In this document: one piece after another, positions 27,752 through 39,860 of the stretch | Position numbering within the stretch: position 1 is the stretch's first letter | Layout: each line of letters opens with the position of its first letter | From: Stutzerimonas nosocomialis | GTDB lineage: Bacteria; Pseudomonadota; Gammaproteobacteria; Pseudomonadales; Pseudomonadaceae | Length of the DNA: 64,000 bases | Reading direction: 5' to 3' | NCBI RefSeq assembly: GCF_005876855.1 | Contig: NZ_QLAE01000001.1 | Location: forward strand, 186,001-250,000 | Notes under the pieces: generated by a model | Told to the model about the DNA's origin: nothing | Database searches by the model: none | What the model saw: the letters and a program-made list of their open reading frames with translations, nothing else | Made by a program: the position numbers and the translations under genes

Positions 27752-30682
27752 CTAATGCAGCGCCTCCTGGATCCGCAGGATCAGCTTGTCGATGGTGAAG
27801 GGCTTGGTGATCAGGTCCATGCCCGGTTCGAGGAAGCCGCTGCTGGCCGCCTGCTCGGCGTAGCCGGTCATGAACAGCACGCGCAACTGAGGCCGGTGCT
27901 GGCGGGCGATGTCGGCGAGCTGGCGACCGTTCATGCCCGGCAGGCCGACGTCGGTGAGCAAAAGGTCGATGCGCGCCGGGGAGCTCAGCAGCTCGATCGC
28001 GGTGTTGCCTTCGGCCGCCTCGAGGGTGGCGTAGCCCATTTCGCCGAGCGCATCGATGACCAGCATCCGCACCGCGGCGTCGTCTTCGACGACCAGCACG
28101 GTCTCGCCTTCGCTGGCCGGCAGGGCGTCCTGCCAGGAGCGCTCCGGCTCGACGGCCTCGTCCGGCTTCAGGCTGGCCGGCAGATAGATGCATACCTGGG
28201 TGCCCGAGCCGACCTCGCTGGTCAGCTGGACGCTGCCGCCGGACTGGCGGACGAAACCGTAGATCATCGACAGGCCGAGGCCGGTCCCCTGGCCGATGGG
28301 CTTGGTGGTGAAGAAGGGCTCGAAGGCGCTGGCCAGTACCTTGGGCGGCATGCCGCAGCCGGTGTCGCTGACGGTCAGGGTCACGTACTGGCCGGGCAGC
28401 AGTTCGGCCAGCGGCCTGTCTTCGGTGACCTCGACGTTGCGCGTGGCGATGCGCAGGATGCCGCCGTCGGGCATCGCGTCGCGGGCGTTGATGACCAGGT
28501 TCAGCAGCGCGCTTTCCAGCTGGTTCTCGTCGCTGTCGACCCGCCACAGCCCTTCCTGCAGGTCGCTGACGATCTGGATGTGCGCGCCGAGGGTGCGGCT
28601 GAGCAAGTCGCGGATCGAGAGGATCAGGCCGTTGAGCTCGACCTGCTTGAGGTTCAGTGGTTGGCGACGGGAAAACGCCAGCAGGCGGTGGGTCAGCGCC
28701 GAGGCGCGGTTGGCCGAGGTGATCGCCGCGTCGATGAAACGGCGGGTTTCGCCATGGCGGCCGGTCGCGATGTAGTGCTGCACCAGGTCCAGCCCGCCGA
28801 TGATGCCGGTGAGCATGTTGTTGAAGTCGTGGGCGATGCCGCCGGTGAGCTGGCCGACCGCCTCCATCTTCTGCGCCTGGCGCAGCGCTTCCTGGGCCTG
28901 CTCGCGCTTGGACATTTCGGCCAGCAGGCGCTCGTAGACCTCCGCCAGTGCGCGGGTGCGCTCCTGGATGCGGCTTTCCAGGTTCTCGTTCAGCTCGCGC
29001 AGCGACTGCTCGGCGGTGCGCCGGTCGTGGATGTCCTCGGCGGTGCCGTGCCAGCGGATCACCTGGCCGTCGGCATCGTGCAGCGGCAGCGCGCGCAGGC
29101 GCATCCAGTGGAAGTCGCCGCCGACCACCTGCAGGCAGTGCTCGATGTCGAACGGCAGCCCGCTGCGCTGGGCGTCCTGCCAGATGTTGCGCAGCGCCTG
29201 CGGGTGCCGCGCGCGGACCAGGTCGACCCAGAACCGCCCGAGCGCCTCGTCCTCGGGGACGCTGAGCTGCTGCAGCCAGCGCTCGGAGAGGAAGATGAAG
29301 CGGCCCTCGGCATCCAGGCTCCAGTGCATCGCCGGCGACAGGTCGATGGTGGCGCGCAGGTGCTGTTCGCTCTCGCGCAGCGCCCGCTCGGTGTTCCAGC
29401 GTTCGGTGACGTCCAGCGCCAGCACGTAGAAACCGTGCACCGCGCCGCCGGCATCGCGACGGGGCAGGTACTGCACCAGCGCGCGACGCTGCTGGCCGTC
29501 CTGGTGCGGGGTGTAGGCCTCGAAGGTGACCGGCGAGCCGGACAGCGCGGTGCGGATGTGCTGGCGGCGACTTTCGTAGTCGCGGTCTCCGAGCACCTGG
29601 CGCACGGTCTTGCCGGCCAGCCATTCGGGGGTGTGGCCGTACCACTCCTGGTAGGCGCGGTTGTTGAAGCGGTAGCGCTCGTTCTCGTCGATGTAGCCGA
29701 TCAGGATCGGCAGCGCGTCGGTGATCAGCTTCAGCTCCGCCTCGCTCTTGCGCAGCGCCTCTTCGCTGGCCTGCTGGCGGGTGATGTCCATCACCGCGCC
29801 GGGGAAGCGTACCGGGCGGTTCTGCTCGTCATAGTGGACGCGCCCGCGGGCGAAGGCCCAGCGCGTCTTTCCGCCGTCGGCGGCGAGCCGGTAGTACTCG
29901 GCGAAACTGCCGGTCTCGCGGATGCTCTGCTCCAGCGCCGCCTGGACGCGGGCGCGCTCCTCGGGATGGACGTGCAGGAAGAAGTCCTCGAGCGGCAGGT
30001 TGCGCTCGGCGTCGCTCATGTGCGGCGGCAGGAAGCGCGACAGCGTCATGTCGGCGACGGACGCATCGGCCCCGAGGGTCCAGTCCCAGATGCCGACCAG
30101 GTCGCTCGCCTCGAGGGCGGTCTGCAGGCGCTGCTCGTTCTGGCGGTGCGCTTCGGCGCTGAGCTTGTAGCCGAACGCGGCTTCCGCCAGGCGGGCTTCG
30201 GTGCGCATCTGGTCGGTCGTTTCGATGATGCACAGCAGCAGGCCGTCGACGGCGTCGTCGGGCTCGCCGCGGATCGGGCTCAGCGACAGGTCGAACCAGG
30301 CGTCGTGCCTGTCTTCGCCGCGCTCGATCTGCAGGTACTGGTTCCTGATCAGCCGCGGCTCGCCGCGACGGGCCCTGTCGCAGGCAGGCTCCAGCACTGA
30401 CCAGGTATCGCCCCAGCCCTGGCAGGCGGGCGTGCCCAGGTCCTGCCGGTCGCGGTTGCCGATGAGCCGGGCGTGGGCGTCGTTGTAGAGCTGGATGCCG
30501 TCGGCACCCCAGAGGATGCACATCGGCAGGGGTGCATCGAGGATGGTGTCGAGCAGGATGCGTAGCGAGGGCGGCCAGTTGGCCGGTGCGCCGAGTGGTG
30601 TTGCTGCCCAGTCATGACGGCGAATCCGTTCGCCCATCTTGCTCGTGCTGCGCGGCCAGGGCGCGGCTCCTTTGGAGGTCAT
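27752..30682 (-). CDS. soluble multi-PAS hybrid histidine kinase
   Basis: The protein is about 976 residues long and has no clear transmembrane segment. Several PAS/PAC domains fill the first 590 residues (for example VGIWDWTLGADASVADM, LPILIGYIDENERYRFNNRAYQEWYG and MHWSLDAEGRFIFLSERWLQ). A short coiled coil follows, then the kinase core with H box GGIAHDFNNMLTGIIGGL near residue 615. ATPase motifs include NLVINARDAMPDGG and GQGTGLGLSMI. A C-terminal receiver has the phospho-Asp in LLLTDVGLPGMNG near 910. The start is uncertain between 30682 and 30637. No dedicated response regulator adjoins it. Confidence 0.85.
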   Translation of the reverse strand: MTSKGAAPWPRSTSKMGERIRRHDWAATPLGAPANWPPSLRILLDTILDAPLPMCILWGADGIQLYNDAHARLIGNRDRQDLGTPACQGWGDTWSVLEPACDRARRGEPRLIRNQYLQIERGEDRHDAWFDLSLSPIRGEPDDAVDGLLLCIIETTDQMRTEARLAEAAFGYKLSAEAHRQNEQRLQTALEASDLVGIWDWTLGADASVADMTLSRFLPPHMSDAERNLPLEDFFLHVHPEERARVQAALEQSIRETGSFAEYYRLAADGGKTRWAFARGRVHYDEQNRPVRFPGAVMDITRQQASEEALRKSEAELKLITDALPILIGYIDENERYRFNNRAYQEWYGHTPEWLAGKTVRQVLGDRDYESRRQHIRTALSGSPVTFEAYTPHQDGQQRRALVQYLPRRDAGGAVHGFYVLALDVTERWNTERALRESEQHLRATIDLSPAMHWSLDAEGRFIFLSERWLQQLSVPEDEALGRFWVDLVRARHPQALRNIWQDAQRSGLPFDIEHCLQVVGGDFHWMRLRALPLHDADGQVIRWHGTAEDIHDRRTAEQSLRELNENLESRIQERTRALAEVYERLLAEMSKREQAQEALRQAQKMEAVGQLTGGIAHDFNNMLTGIIGGLDLVQHYIATGRHGETRRFIDAAITSANRASALTHRLLAFSRRQPLNLKQVELNGLILSIRDLLSRTLGAHIQIVSDLQEGLWRVDSDENQLESALLNLVINARDAMPDGGILRIATRNVEVTEDRPLAELLPGQYVTLTVSDTGCGMPPKVLASAFEPFFTTKPIGQGTGLGLSMIYGFVRQSGGSVQLTSEVGSGTQVCIYLPASLKPDEAVEPERSWQDALPASEGETVLVVEDDAAVRMLVIDALGEMGYATLEAAEGNTAIELLSSPARIDLLLTDVGLPGMNGRQLADIARQHRPQLRVLFMTGYAEQAASSGFLEPGMDLITKPFTIDKLILRIQEALH

Positions 30683-30770
30683 AAATCGTCCGATTGAACA
30701 CGTGGTGGAGGGATCTTCACCTTTCTCTGAGTGTGGTTGGTCAAATGGCTTCGGTAAAGCCGCCAGACGA

Positions 30771-31451
30771 TCAATTGACGAGACCGGCCAGGTTGCGTAC
30801 CAGCGCGAGGTAGTCCTCCACGGCGGCGAATTCCTCGGTATCGCGAGGGCCGCCCCGGCTGTCGGGTTCACGCACCGCCAGCAGGTGGGCGACACCGAAG
30901 CGCGCGGCGCTGCGCAGCACCGCCAGGCTGTCGTCGATGAACAGCGTGCGGGAGGGGTCGAAGGGGAAGTCCTGCCGCAGGGCGAACCAGAACTGCTGGT
31001 CTTCCTTGGGAAACCCGTAGTCGTGGGAGCTGATCATGCGGTCGAACCAGGGCGCCAGCTCGATGCGCTCGAGCTTGAGCGACAGCGAGTCGCGGTGGGC
31101 GTTGGTGATCAGGGCGACGTGCTTGCCGGCCTGGCGCAGGGCGCCGAGGAAGAGGTCGGCGGCCGGGCGCAGGGCGATCAGGTCGGCGATCTCGCGCTTC
31201 ATCTGGCGGATCGGCAGGTCGAGTTCGCGGGTCCAGAAGTCGATGCAGTACCAGGTCAACCGGCCCTGATGCTCCTTGAACAGCGGCGCCAGTTCCAGTT
31301 CGGCCATGGCCGGGCTGATGCCGTGGCGTTCGGCGTAGCGTTGCGGCAGGTACTGGAGCCAGAAATGGTTGTCGAAGTGCAGATCCAGCAGGGTGCCGTC
31401 CATGTCGAGCAGGACGGTGTCGATCTCGGACCAGGGCAGGGATGCGGTCAT
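30771..31451 (-). CDS. yrfG: HAD-family hydrolase, YrfG-type GMP/IMP nucleotidase
   Basis: The 226-residue HAD phosphatase has motif I DMDGTLLDL (nucleophile and acid/base Asp), motif II LITNAHRDS, the Lys in GFPKEDQQFW and the acidic motif FIDDSLAVL. It matches YrfG, which hydrolyses GMP and IMP in E. coli. It is divergent from nudE, and the pair is conserved in gammaproteobacteria as recalled. Confidence 0.88.
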   Translation of the reverse strand: MTASLPWSEIDTVLLDMDGTLLDLHFDNHFWLQYLPQRYAERHGISPAMAELELAPLFKEHQGRLTWYCIDFWTRELDLPIRQMKREIADLIALRPAADLFLGALRQAGKHVALITNAHRDSLSLKLERIELAPWFDRMISSHDYGFPKEDQQFWFALRQDFPFDPSRTLFIDDSLAVLRSAARFGVAHLLAVREPDSRGGPRDTEEFAAVEDYLALVRNLAGLVN

Positions 31452-31552
31452 GGCGGGCTCGTAGCGGGAAGGAAGGCCTCGGTCGTAAACCGGTCGCGGT
31501 CGTTGTCATTAGCCGGGGTATGATAGCCCCTCGCGTTTCCAGGAGTGATGCC

Positions 31553-32119
31553 ATGCGCCAGAAACCCACCGTGCTCGCCCGCGAGATCGTCGCCACCAGC
31601 CGGCTGTTCCGCGTCGAGGAGTTGCAGCTGCGCTTCGCCAACGGCGTGGAGCGAACCTACGAACGGCTGGTCGGCAAGGGGAGCGGCTACGGCGCGGTGA
31701 TGATCGTGGCGATGGAGGACGCCGAGCACGTGCTGCTGGTGGAGGAATACTGCGCAGGCACCGACGAATACGAGCTGTCGCTGCCCAAGGGGCTGATCGA
31801 GCCCGGCGAGGATGTCCTGGATGCCGCCAATCGTGAACTCAAGGAGGAGGCCGGCTTCGGTGCCCGCCGTCTGGAACATCTGACCGAGCTGTCACTTTCG
31901 CCCGGCTACATGAGTCAGAAGATCCAGGTCGTGCTCGCCCAGGACCTCTATCCGGAGCAGCTGCCCGGTGACGAACCCGAACCCCTGCGGGTGGATCGGG
32001 TCAACCTGCGCGAGCTGTCGAGTCTCATCCAGCATCCGCAGTTCAGCGAAGGGCGCGCGCTGGCCGCACTCTACCTGGCGCGCGATCTGCTTCAGCAACG
32101 AGGGGAGCTGACCCTATGA
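31553..32119 (+). CDS. nudE: NudE-type ADP compound hydrolase
   Basis: The 188-residue Nudix hydrolase cleaves ADP-ribose, Ap3A and NADH. The Nudix box GLIEPGEDVLDAANRELKEE, followed by AGF, is complete. The ATG at 31553 follows CAGGAGTGATGCC. The stop overlaps the start of cysQ by four bases (ATGA), so the two genes are translationally coupled. Confidence 0.93.
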   Translation: MRQKPTVLAREIVATSRLFRVEELQLRFANGVERTYERLVGKGSGYGAVMIVAMEDAEHVLLVEEYCAGTDEYELSLPKGLIEPGEDVLDAANRELKEEAGFGARRLEHLTELSLSPGYMSQKIQVVLAQDLYPEQLPGDEPEPLRVDRVNLRELSSLIQHPQFSEGRALAALYLARDLLQQRGELTL

Positions 32120-32934
32120 GCCATCCGTATCTGCCGACGGTGATCGACCTGGTCCGCGAGGCCGGCGAGGTGATCCTGCCTTACTGGCGCAGCGAACTCT
32201 CCGTCGAGGAAAAGGCCGACGCCTCGCCGGTCACCGCGGCCGACCTGGCGGCGCACCATCTGCTCAGCGACAAGCTCTCGGCGCTGGATGCGTCGATTCC
32301 GGTGCTCTCGGAGGAGGCCTGCGACCTGCCGTTCGACACGCGTTCGCGCTGGACGCGCTGGTGGCTGGTCGACCCGCTGGACGGCACCAAGGAGTTCATC
32401 GCCGGCACCGAAGAGTTCACCGTCAACGTGGCGCTGATCGAAGAGGGGCGCGTGGTCTTCGGCGTGGTCGGCATTCCCGCCACGGGCCGCTGCTACTACG
32501 GCGGCAGCGACATCGGCGCCTGGGCCTCGGAGAGCAGCGGCGACGCCCGGCCGCTGCGGGTGAGCACCGAGCAGTCGGGCGCCTTTCGCGTGGTGGCCAG
32601 CCGGCGCCACTCCAGCGCCGCCCAGGAGCAGCTGATCGACGGGCTGAAGCAGGCGTTCGGTGCGCTGGAGCTGGTCAACGTCGGCAGTTCGCTCAAGTTC
32701 TGCCTGCTGGCCGAGGGCGAAGCCGACTGCTATCCGCGGCTGGCGCCGACCTCGCAGTGGGACACGGCGGCGGCCCAGGGCGTGCTCGAAGGTGCCGGGG
32801 GGCAGGTACTGGACGTGACGGGCGCGCCACTCGATTACGCCGCGCGACACGACTTCCTCAACCCGTCGTTTCTCGCCCTGCCGCAGGGCGCGCCCTGGCG
32901 CGATCGGCTGGTCGAACTGGCCAATCGCGGCTGA
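32116..32934 (+). CDS. cysQ: 3'(2'),5'-bisphosphate nucleotidase
   Basis: CysQ recycles 3'-phosphoadenosine 5'-phosphate from sulfate assimilation to AMP. The 272-residue protein carries the Li-sensitive phosphatase motifs LSEEACDLP, WLVDPLDGTKEFI and SQWDTAAAQGVLEGAGG. It starts inside the stop of nudE. Both products deal with small nucleotide metabolites, which fits co-expression. Confidence 0.94.
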   Translation: MSHPYLPTVIDLVREAGEVILPYWRSELSVEEKADASPVTAADLAAHHLLSDKLSALDASIPVLSEEACDLPFDTRSRWTRWWLVDPLDGTKEFIAGTEEFTVNVALIEEGRVVFGVVGIPATGRCYYGGSDIGAWASESSGDARPLRVSTEQSGAFRVVASRRHSSAAQEQLIDGLKQAFGALELVNVGSSLKFCLLAEGEADCYPRLAPTSQWDTAAAQGVLEGAGGQVLDVTGAPLDYAARHDFLNPSFLALPQGAPWRDRLVELANRG

Positions 32935-32936
32935 GC

Positions 32937-32954
32937 CTGCCGCGCGCGCGGCAG
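32937..32954. terminator. palindrome between convergent cysQ and thioesterase genes
   Basis: An 18-base perfect palindrome (CTGCCGCGCGCGCGGCAG) fills the gap between the two convergent stops. It has no T-run, so terminator function is only suggested. Confidence 0.4.
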
Positions 32955-33407
32955 TTACTTGTGCAGGACGAACTGGCCGGTGAAACGCACCGCGTCACGG
33001 CCATCGGCCGCGAGGATGCGGCTCTGCAGGGTCAGGCGCGAACGTCCTCGGCGGCGGTAGATGGTCTCGAAGCGCTCCCAGGCGTCGTCGGCCGGCGCCG
33101 AGCAGATCGCCACGGCGTCGTCGACCACCGGCAGCGGGTATTCGATCTTGCCTTCGTGGATGACGATATGCCCATCCTCGATGCCCGCCTCGCGCAGCCG
33201 CAGGTGCAGCCAGCCCCAGCCGGCCAGCACCGAGGCGCAGTAGAGGCTGCCGCCGAACATGCTGCTCTTGTGGTTGACGTTGGCCTCCAACGGGACGTTG
33301 AGGCGAAGCTCGTGACCTTCCCATTGCAGTACACGCAGCCCCATGGCGCGCGTCAGCGGAATGTCGTGATGGAGGATGGCTTCCAGGTAGCGACTATCGC
33401 GGCTCAT
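32955..33407 (-). CDS. YiiD_C-type hotdog thioesterase
   Basis: The 150-residue protein begins MSRDSRYLEAILHHDIPLT and belongs to the putative thioesterase (YiiD C-terminal) family. The conserved core is LNVPLEANVNHKSSMFGGSLY, followed by ASVLAGWGWLHLRL. A second conserved region is RGRSRLTLQSRIL. The substrate is unknown. An in-frame ATG 16 codons upstream is possible but less likely. Confidence 0.78.
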   Translation of the reverse strand: MSRDSRYLEAILHHDIPLTRAMGLRVLQWEGHELRLNVPLEANVNHKSSMFGGSLYCASVLAGWGWLHLRLREAGIEDGHIVIHEGKIEYPLPVVDDAVAICSAPADDAWERFETIYRRRGRSRLTLQSRILAADGRDAVRFTGQFVLHK

Positions 33408-33589
33408 GCCGAGGAGGTTCCTAAATGTTTCGAAGACAAGGCAGACGCCAAGCATGACTGCTGAGTCACGCTTTTGCCACCCTCGGCGCCCATTCAGTTG
33501 CGCTCATCGACCCCTGGCGCCAGGGGCCGGCGCGGCATGTTCGCGGGTGTGATAGCAGGAGAACAAGGCGGCCTGGTCGCCACCCGATC

Positions 33590-33991
33590 TCAGCGCGCGG
33601 CTTTGGGCCGGTACGCGCAGTGGCCGGGGCGCGGGCCGATGCGCGGGTGGTTGCGACAGGTCTCGGGACGCTTGTCGTAGATGGTGCACAGGCGACTGAC
33701 GCGATCCAGATAGAGGCAGTCGTTGTTGGCCAGGCGCACCAGGGTGTAGACCTCGGTCTTCTGGTTGAAGCGCTCGACCACGCCCATCTTGATCAATCGC
33801 TTGGCGATCGACTTGCCCGGCTCGTCGCGCTCGAAGGCATCGACCACGCCGATGCGGATCAGGTCGTCGATGCGCGTTTCCACCGGCAGGGTGCAGCAGG
33901 TGGCGTCGCAGCTGCGGCACATGCCGTTGCTGTAGCGCGGCCAGGTTTCCAGGCGATCGAGGTCGGCGGCGGGGATGACTTTGGGCTTCAC
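33590..33991 (-). CDS. YkgJ-family cysteine cluster protein
   Basis: The 133-residue protein has the family pattern CRSCDATCCTLPV near residues 25-37 and further cysteines in CTIYDKRPETCRNHP. The cluster is predicted to bind zinc or iron. Function is not established, although distant relatives include flagellar lysine methylase FliB. It is divergent from glgP. Confidence 0.8.
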   Translation of the reverse strand: MKPKVIPAADLDRLETWPRYSNGMCRSCDATCCTLPVETRIDDLIRIGVVDAFERDEPGKSIAKRLIKMGVVERFNQKTEVYTLVRLANNDCLYLDRVSRLCTIYDKRPETCRNHPRIGPRPGHCAYRPKAAR

Positions 33992-34192
33992 GGGGCATGG
34001 CCAGGGCAGGGAGGCGCGCGATCATAGCCGGCGCGGGAAAAATATCCACTCCGTCCGACGAGGCGAAACCCTGACGGACGGTCACGCAGAGCCGCATGAA
34101 ACCTGCAACCCTTTGGGGAATCTATCGCAAGAGTGGCCGCGCAGCCGCCGTGGCCACCCCTCATGTGTTTTCCAATGTCCCGAGGTCAGCCC

Positions 34193-36646
<2,454 letters not shown>

Positions 36647-36690
36647 GGCGCGCCGTCTGGAGGGTGAAGGGGAAGGCGGTGCCGGGCGAT

Positions 36691-36712
36691 CAGCGCGGCG
36701 CACGCCGCGCTG
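36691..36712. other. stem-loop between glgP and fbp
   Basis: The stem CAGCGCGGCG/CGCCGCGCTG is a perfect ten-base inverted repeat with a two-base centre. It has no T-run. It could act as a weak terminator of glgP or as an RNA-stabilising end. Confidence 0.4.
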
Positions 36713-36809
36713 AACTCGCGCGGGCGGCTCCGGTCTCAGGGGAGATATTGCCGTGCCACCGCACTGCCGCCGCGCTAAACTGCGCCGATCCCTCACCCTG
36801 GAGCCTTCC

Positions 36810-37820
36810 ATGTCACGTACGACCCTCAGCCGCTACCTGATCGAGCAGACCCGAAGTCACAACACACCGGCGGATCTGCGCTTCCTCGTCGAGGTGGTGG
36901 CGCGCGCATGCAAGGCGATCAGCCATGCCGTGTCCAAAGGCGCGTTGGGTGGCGTACTCGGCAGCATGGACACCGAGAACGTCCAGGGCGAGGTGCAGAA
37001 GAAGCTGGACGTGATGTCCAACGAGATCCTGCTCGAAGCCAACGAGTGGGGCGGCACGCTGGCCGGCATGGCGTCCGAGGAAATGGACAAGCCGTACCAG
37101 ATTCCCGGCCGCTACCCCAAAGGCGCCTACCTGCTGCTGTTCGATCCGCTCGACGGCTCCTCCAACATCGACGTCAACGTCTCGGTCGGCACCATCTTCT
37201 CGGTGCTGCGCTGCCCGGGCGACTGCTTCAGCCAGAACGACGTACTCGGCGAAGAAGCCTTCCTCCAGCCGGGCACCAAGCAGGTGGCCGCCGGCTACGC
37301 GGTGTACGGCCCGCAGACCATGCTCATCCTGACCCTGGGCGACGGCGTCAAGGGCTTCACCCTCGACCGCGAGCTGGGCAGCTTCGTGCTCACCCACGAG
37401 AACATGCAGGTGCCGCAGAGCACCGCCGAATTCGCCATCAACATGTCCAACCAGCGCCACTGGGAACCGCCGGTGCAGCGCTACGTCGCCGAGCTCCAGG
37501 CCGGCGAGGAAGGCCCGCTGGGCAAGAACTACAACATGCGCTGGATCGCCTCGATGGTGGCCGACGTGCACCGCATCCTGACCCGCGGCGGCATCTTCAT
37601 GTACCCGCGCGATGCGCGTGAGCCGGACAAGCCCGGCAAGCTGCGCCTGATGTACGAGGCCAACCCGATGTCCTTCATCATCGAGCAGGCCGGTGGCATG
37701 GCGACCAATGGCCAGCAACGCATCCTCGAGGTGGAACCCAAGTCGCTGCACGAGCGTGTCGCGGTGTTCCTGGGCTCCAAGGAGGAAGTCGAGCGCATCA
37801 CCGGCTACCACCAGGCCTGA
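36810..37820 (+). CDS. fbp: fructose-1,6-bisphosphatase class 1
   Basis: The enzyme makes fructose-6-phosphate in gluconeogenesis, downstream of PckA. The 336-residue protein shows the metal-binding signature [19 protein letters not shown] and the substrate loop [20 protein letters not shown]. The start [13 protein letters not shown] at 36810 is standard. Its stop codon shares a base with the ATG of the next gene (TGATG), which couples their translation. Confidence 0.96.
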   Translation: MSRTTLSRYLIEQTRSHNTPADLRFLVEVVARACKAISHAVSKGALGGVLGSMDTENVQGEVQKKLDVMSNEILLEANEWGGTLAGMASEEMDKPYQIPGRYPKGAYLLLFDPLDGSSNIDVNVSVGTIFSVLRCPGDCFSQNDVLGEEAFLQPGTKQVAAGYAVYGPQTMLILTLGDGVKGFTLDRELGSFVLTHENMQVPQSTAEFAINMSNQRHWEPPVQRYVAELQAGEEGPLGKNYNMRWIASMVADVHRILTRGGIFMYPRDAREPDKPGKLRLMYEANPMSFIIEQAGGMATNGQQRILEVEPKSLHERVAVFLGSKEEVERITGYHQA

Positions 37821-38425
37821 TGCAGGCCGCGCCCTGGCAGGACTTGCTGGACTGGTGGTTCGGCCAGGGCACCACGTCGATCGAGATCGCCGCCGAGAAG
37901 CAGGGCCTCTGGTTCGGCTACAAGGCGATTCAGGACGACGACGCCCGCCAGCGTTTCGGCCTCCAGGTCGAGCAGGCGCTGGCCGGTGAGCTGGATGGCT
38001 GGGCGAGCACGCCGCAGGGTTGGCTGGCGCTGATCCTGCTGCTCGACCAGCTGCCCCGCATGATCCACCGTGGCACGCCCCGTGCCTTCGCCGGCGACGA
38101 ACGCGCCCAGCATCTGGTCCACGACGGCATGGCCCAGGGCGGCGACGTGCTGCTGTCGCCGATCCAGCGGGTCTTCATCTACCTGGTCTGCGAACACGCC
38201 GAAAACCTCGCGGTGCAGGACATCGCCGTCACCCAGTTCACCCTCCTGCGCGACATCGCCGCGCCCGAAGAGCGCCCGCTGTTCGACGACTTCCTGATCT
38301 TTGCCGTGCGCCATCGCGACGTGATCGCACGCTTCGGCCGCTTCCCCCATCGAAACGAGGTGCTGGGCCGCGTCTCCAGCGAGGCCGAAGCGCAGTTTCT
38401 GCGCGAGCCCGGCTCGCGCTTCTGA
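37820..38425 (+). CDS. DUF924 family protein
   Basis: The 201-residue alpha-helical, TPR-like protein follows the DUF924 pattern. It starts with a WFG motif (DLLDWWFGQG) and has LILLLDQLPRMIHRGTPRAFAGD and the C-terminal RFGRFPHRNEVLGR. Function is unknown. Translational coupling to fbp suggests that they are expressed together. Confidence 0.86.
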   Translation: MQAAPWQDLLDWWFGQGTTSIEIAAEKQGLWFGYKAIQDDDARQRFGLQVEQALAGELDGWASTPQGWLALILLLDQLPRMIHRGTPRAFAGDERAQHLVHDGMAQGGDVLLSPIQRVFIYLVCEHAENLAVQDIAVTQFTLLRDIAAPEERPLFDDFLIFAVRHRDVIARFGRFPHRNEVLGRVSSEAEAQFLREPGSRF

Positions 38426-38563
38426 ACGCGGCGGCACGCTCCTTCCCCCTCGAGTGGCACAGCCCGCGGAACCTCCAGGCCGCGCCGGCCTCCTAACCAG
38501 AGGCGTGAGATGGCCGTACGGCTGTGAGAAGCTAGACGCTTTGCGAATCAGAGGATGGTGTTC

Positions 38564-38818
38564 ATGTCGCTGCGTCATCTCGCCCTGCTGGGCTGCGCGT
38601 TGTTTCTCGGGGCCTGCAACCCGATCACCCAGGACAACTACGCCAAGCTCCATGCCGGCATGCATCGCTCCGAGGTCGAGGCGCTGCTCGGCAAACCCTC
38701 CGAATGCGCCGGTGCGCTGGGCGTGTCCAGCTGCACCTGGGGCGACAAGAATCGATTCATCAGCATCCAGTATGCCGGCGACGACGTGATGATGTTTTCC
38801 GGCAAGGGACTGAAGTAA
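38564..38818 (+). CDS. small outer-membrane lipoprotein, SmpA/OmlA-like
   Basis: The 84-residue protein has a lipoprotein signal with lipobox LGAC (MSLRHLALLGCALFLGAC). A short domain follows (NYAKLHAGMHRSEVEALLGKP) that resembles BamE/SmpA. It is shorter than BamE, which lies elsewhere in Pseudomonas genomes. The start at 38564 is preferred over the upstream ATG at 38555 because the signal is more typical. Confidence 0.8.
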   Translation: MSLRHLALLGCALFLGACNPITQDNYAKLHAGMHRSEVEALLGKPSECAGALGVSSCTWGDKNRFISIQYAGDDVMMFSGKGLK

Positions 38819-38857
38819 AGCGGGACCGACCCTGGGCGGTTCCTGCAGGGAGCCGCC

Positions 38858-39421
38858 ATGCGTTATCTGTTCGCCGTGCTGTTCGCCGCCCTGGTCGCCG
38901 GCTGCGCCAGTTCCACGTCACAGACGCCTCCACTCACCGTCGGCAACGTCGACCTGGACCGTTACCAGGGCACCTGGTACGAGCTGGCCAGGCTGCCGAT
39001 GTTCTTCCAGCGCAAGTGCGTGCAGTCCGAGGCGCACTACCAGCGCCGGGACGACGGTCGTCTCGCGGTGACCAATCGCTGCCGCACGCTGAACGGCGAC
39101 TGGCAGCAGGCCACGGGCGAGGCCTGGCCGCAGGTCGAGGGCGAGACCGACAAGCTGTGGGTGCGCTTCGACAACTGGGCCAGCAAGCTGCTGCCCTGGT
39201 TCACCAAAGGCGACTACTGGGTCCTCTACCTCGACGAGGGGTACAACACGGCAGTGGTCGGGCACCCCGATCGCAAATACCTGTGGTTGCTGTCGCGTAC
39301 GCCGACCGTCTCGACGCAGACCCAGGCGCACCTGCTGGCCGAGGCGCACAGGCGTGGCTACGACACCAGCCAGCTGATCTGGCGGCTGGACGACGAGACC
39401 CTCGAGCGGCCGCTGCCCTGA
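38858..39421 (+). CDS. blc: bacterial lipocalin lipoprotein
   Basis: The 187-residue outer-membrane lipoprotein has lipobox VAGC (MRYLFAVLFAALVAGC) and a lipocalin barrel beginning with the GxW motif (YQGTWYELARLP). GDYWVLYLDEGYNTAVVGHPDRKYLWLLSR is the second conserved region. Blc binds lysophospholipids or fatty acids and is associated with envelope stress. It lies 39 bases after another lipoprotein gene and may be co-transcribed with it. Confidence 0.92.
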   Translation: MRYLFAVLFAALVAGCASSTSQTPPLTVGNVDLDRYQGTWYELARLPMFFQRKCVQSEAHYQRRDDGRLAVTNRCRTLNGDWQQATGEAWPQVEGETDKLWVRFDNWASKLLPWFTKGDYWVLYLDEGYNTAVVGHPDRKYLWLLSRTPTVSTQTQAHLLAEAHRRGYDTSQLIWRLDDETLERPLP

Positions 39422-39428
39422 GACCGCT

Positions 39429-39860
39429 TCAGTCCCAGTGCAGCCGCGCCAGGCGCCAGTCCCCGTCCTCGCGCCACCATTCGAGCCGAACGCTGTAGTG
39501 ACGGACGCTGTCGGGGATCAGGCCTTCGGCACCGGTCAGGGTGACCTGGGCGTCGGTGTAGCCCTTGTTGCTGTAGGTCGGGTCGAGTCGGCTCGACTGG
39601 CTCAGGGCTATGACGTTGATCGACCGGTGGCGCATGAACAGCAGCGTCATCGTGCGCTGCGCCCAGGCGCGGTCGCGGTCGTCCCCCGCGTGAAAATCGT
39701 CTGCCAGCTGTTCCATCACCGCCGAGGTACGGTGCGCCTCGATGTTTTCCTGCAGCCTGCGGGTGGCGGCTTCCAGTTCGGCCAGCGCGTCCTCGCGGGC
39801 GCAGCCGTGCAGCAGTGCCATAATGAAGAACAGCGGCAACATGAGCTTTCGCGGGGGCAT
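39429..39860 (-). CDS. lipoprotein with NTF2-like domain
   Basis: The 143-residue protein has a lipoprotein signal (lipobox LHGC) and a helical segment (ALAELEAATRRLQENIEAHRT). The C-terminal alpha/beta domain ends VRLEWWREDGDWRLARLHWD, typical of NTF2-like or DUF4440-type folds. The function is unknown. It converges on blc with a seven-base gap. Confidence 0.75.
   Translation of the reverse strand: MPPRKLMLPLFFIMALLHGCAREDALAELEAATRRLQENIEAHRTSAVMEQLADDFHAGDDRDRAWAQRTMTLLFMRHRSINVIALSQSSRLDPTYSNKGYTDAQVTLTGAEGLIPDSVRHYSVRLEWWREDGDWRLARLHWD

Noticed and set aside
27755-30400. An 881-residue plus-strand open frame opposite the hybrid kinase.
   Set aside because: It is a shadow frame with no domain pattern. 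The minus strand has full PAS, kinase and receiver motifs.
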